Shown here in pieces: positions 8,191-8,395 of a DNA stretch of 8,395 bases. The first letter of the stretch is position 1. Each line of letters opens with the position of its first letter. The stretch spans positions 1 through 8,395 of the forward strand of contig JACIYY010000191.1 of the NCBI GenBank assembly GCA_014359685.1. Direction: 5' to 3'. The position numbers and the translations under genes are program-made. Source of the stretch: Porphyrobacter sp. (GTDB lineage: Bacteria > Pseudomonadota > Alphaproteobacteria > Sphingomonadales > Sphingomonadaceae). The notes under the pieces were generated by a model, which ran no database searches, was not told the DNA's origin, and saw only the letters and a program-made list of their open reading frames with translations.

Positions 8191-8395
8191 ACGCCGCCGC
8201 CCCCTTCGCCGAACTGGTCGCCGCGACCAATTACAGCTTCCTGCGCGGCGCCGCGCATCCTGCGGACATGGTCGCGCGCGCGCATGCGCTGGGGATGGCC
8301 GGGATCGGGATCGCCGATCGCAACAGCGTGGCCGGCGTGGTCCGCGCGCACAGGGCATGGCGGGAGATCGGCGAGGGGTCAGCGGGTTTTCGGCC
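8187..8395 (+). CDS. dnaE2: error-prone DNA polymerase DnaE2 (ImuC), N-terminal fragment
   Basis: This is the first 69 codons of a C-family polymerase; the rest, usually about 1,000 or more residues in all, lies beyond the window. DnaE2 is the catalytic subunit that performs damage-induced mutagenic synthesis with ImuA and ImuB. The start of the PHP domain is clear: [23 protein letters not shown] (7-29) and [20 protein letters not shown] (36-55) match the DnaE family, with the ImuC form of these segments. ATG 8187-8189 overlaps the imuB TGA as ATGA, indicating coupled translation. The imuB neighbour distinguishes it from the replicative DnaE1. Confidence 0.93.
   Translation, partial: MNAAAPFAELVAATNYSFLRGAAHPADMVARAHALGMAGIGIADRNSVAGVVRAHRAWREIGEGSAGFR

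Noticed and set aside
6532..8358. 608-residue open frame antisense to imuB and dnaE2
   Set aside because: It is Gln/Arg/Gly-rich shadow sequence spanning several genes, while the plus strand encodes clear ImuB and DnaE2.

Overview
The window is a compact, GC-rich stretch of chromosome from an alphaproteobacterium, most likely a sphingomonad. Three things point there: strong G/C preference at third codon positions in every gene, a GAAC-N7-GAAC LexA operator of the alphaproteobacterial type, and an imuA-imuB-dnaE2 mutagenesis cassette. I see no mobile element, tRNA, rRNA, CRISPR array or prophage gene. Every large gene belongs to a known family, so the less explored material is in the leaders and the two small genes.

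Left part (1-2260): the 3' end of gatB (tRNA-dependent amidotransferase subunit B) reads rightward and ends in a stop codon that overlaps the stop of a leftward gene. That gene encodes an inositol-monophosphatase-family enzyme. It lies directly downstream of argJ (arginine biosynthesis) with a 2-nt gap, so argJ and the phosphatase form a leftward two-gene operon. The argJ leader contains two overlapping inverted repeats that cannot both fold.

Middle part (2261-5811): divergent from argJ, a predicted 88-residue secreted protein starts at a probably leaderless ATG. It is followed by a C-rich, A-poor 142-nt leader and then secA (916 codons, complete), the ATPase motor of the Sec translocon. A small exported protein directly before secA recalls the enterobacterial secM-secA layout, although no SecM-type arrest sequence is evident. 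A 70-residue acidic coiled-coil protein of unknown function follows secA.

Right part (5812-8395): a LexA box overlaps a plausible -10 element and ends 2 nt before the imuA start codon. imuA, imuB and dnaE2 (imuC) follow as a tightly coupled operon: imuA and imuB overlap by 122 nt, imuB and dnaE2 overlap as ATGA, and dnaE2 runs off the window after 69 codons. Together they encode the SOS-induced mutasome: DnaE2 is the error-prone polymerase, ImuB a polymerase-like scaffold lacking catalytic residues, and ImuA a RecA-like accessory protein. No gene-free stretch exceeds 300 bases; the longest, 2626-2767, is described as the secA leader.
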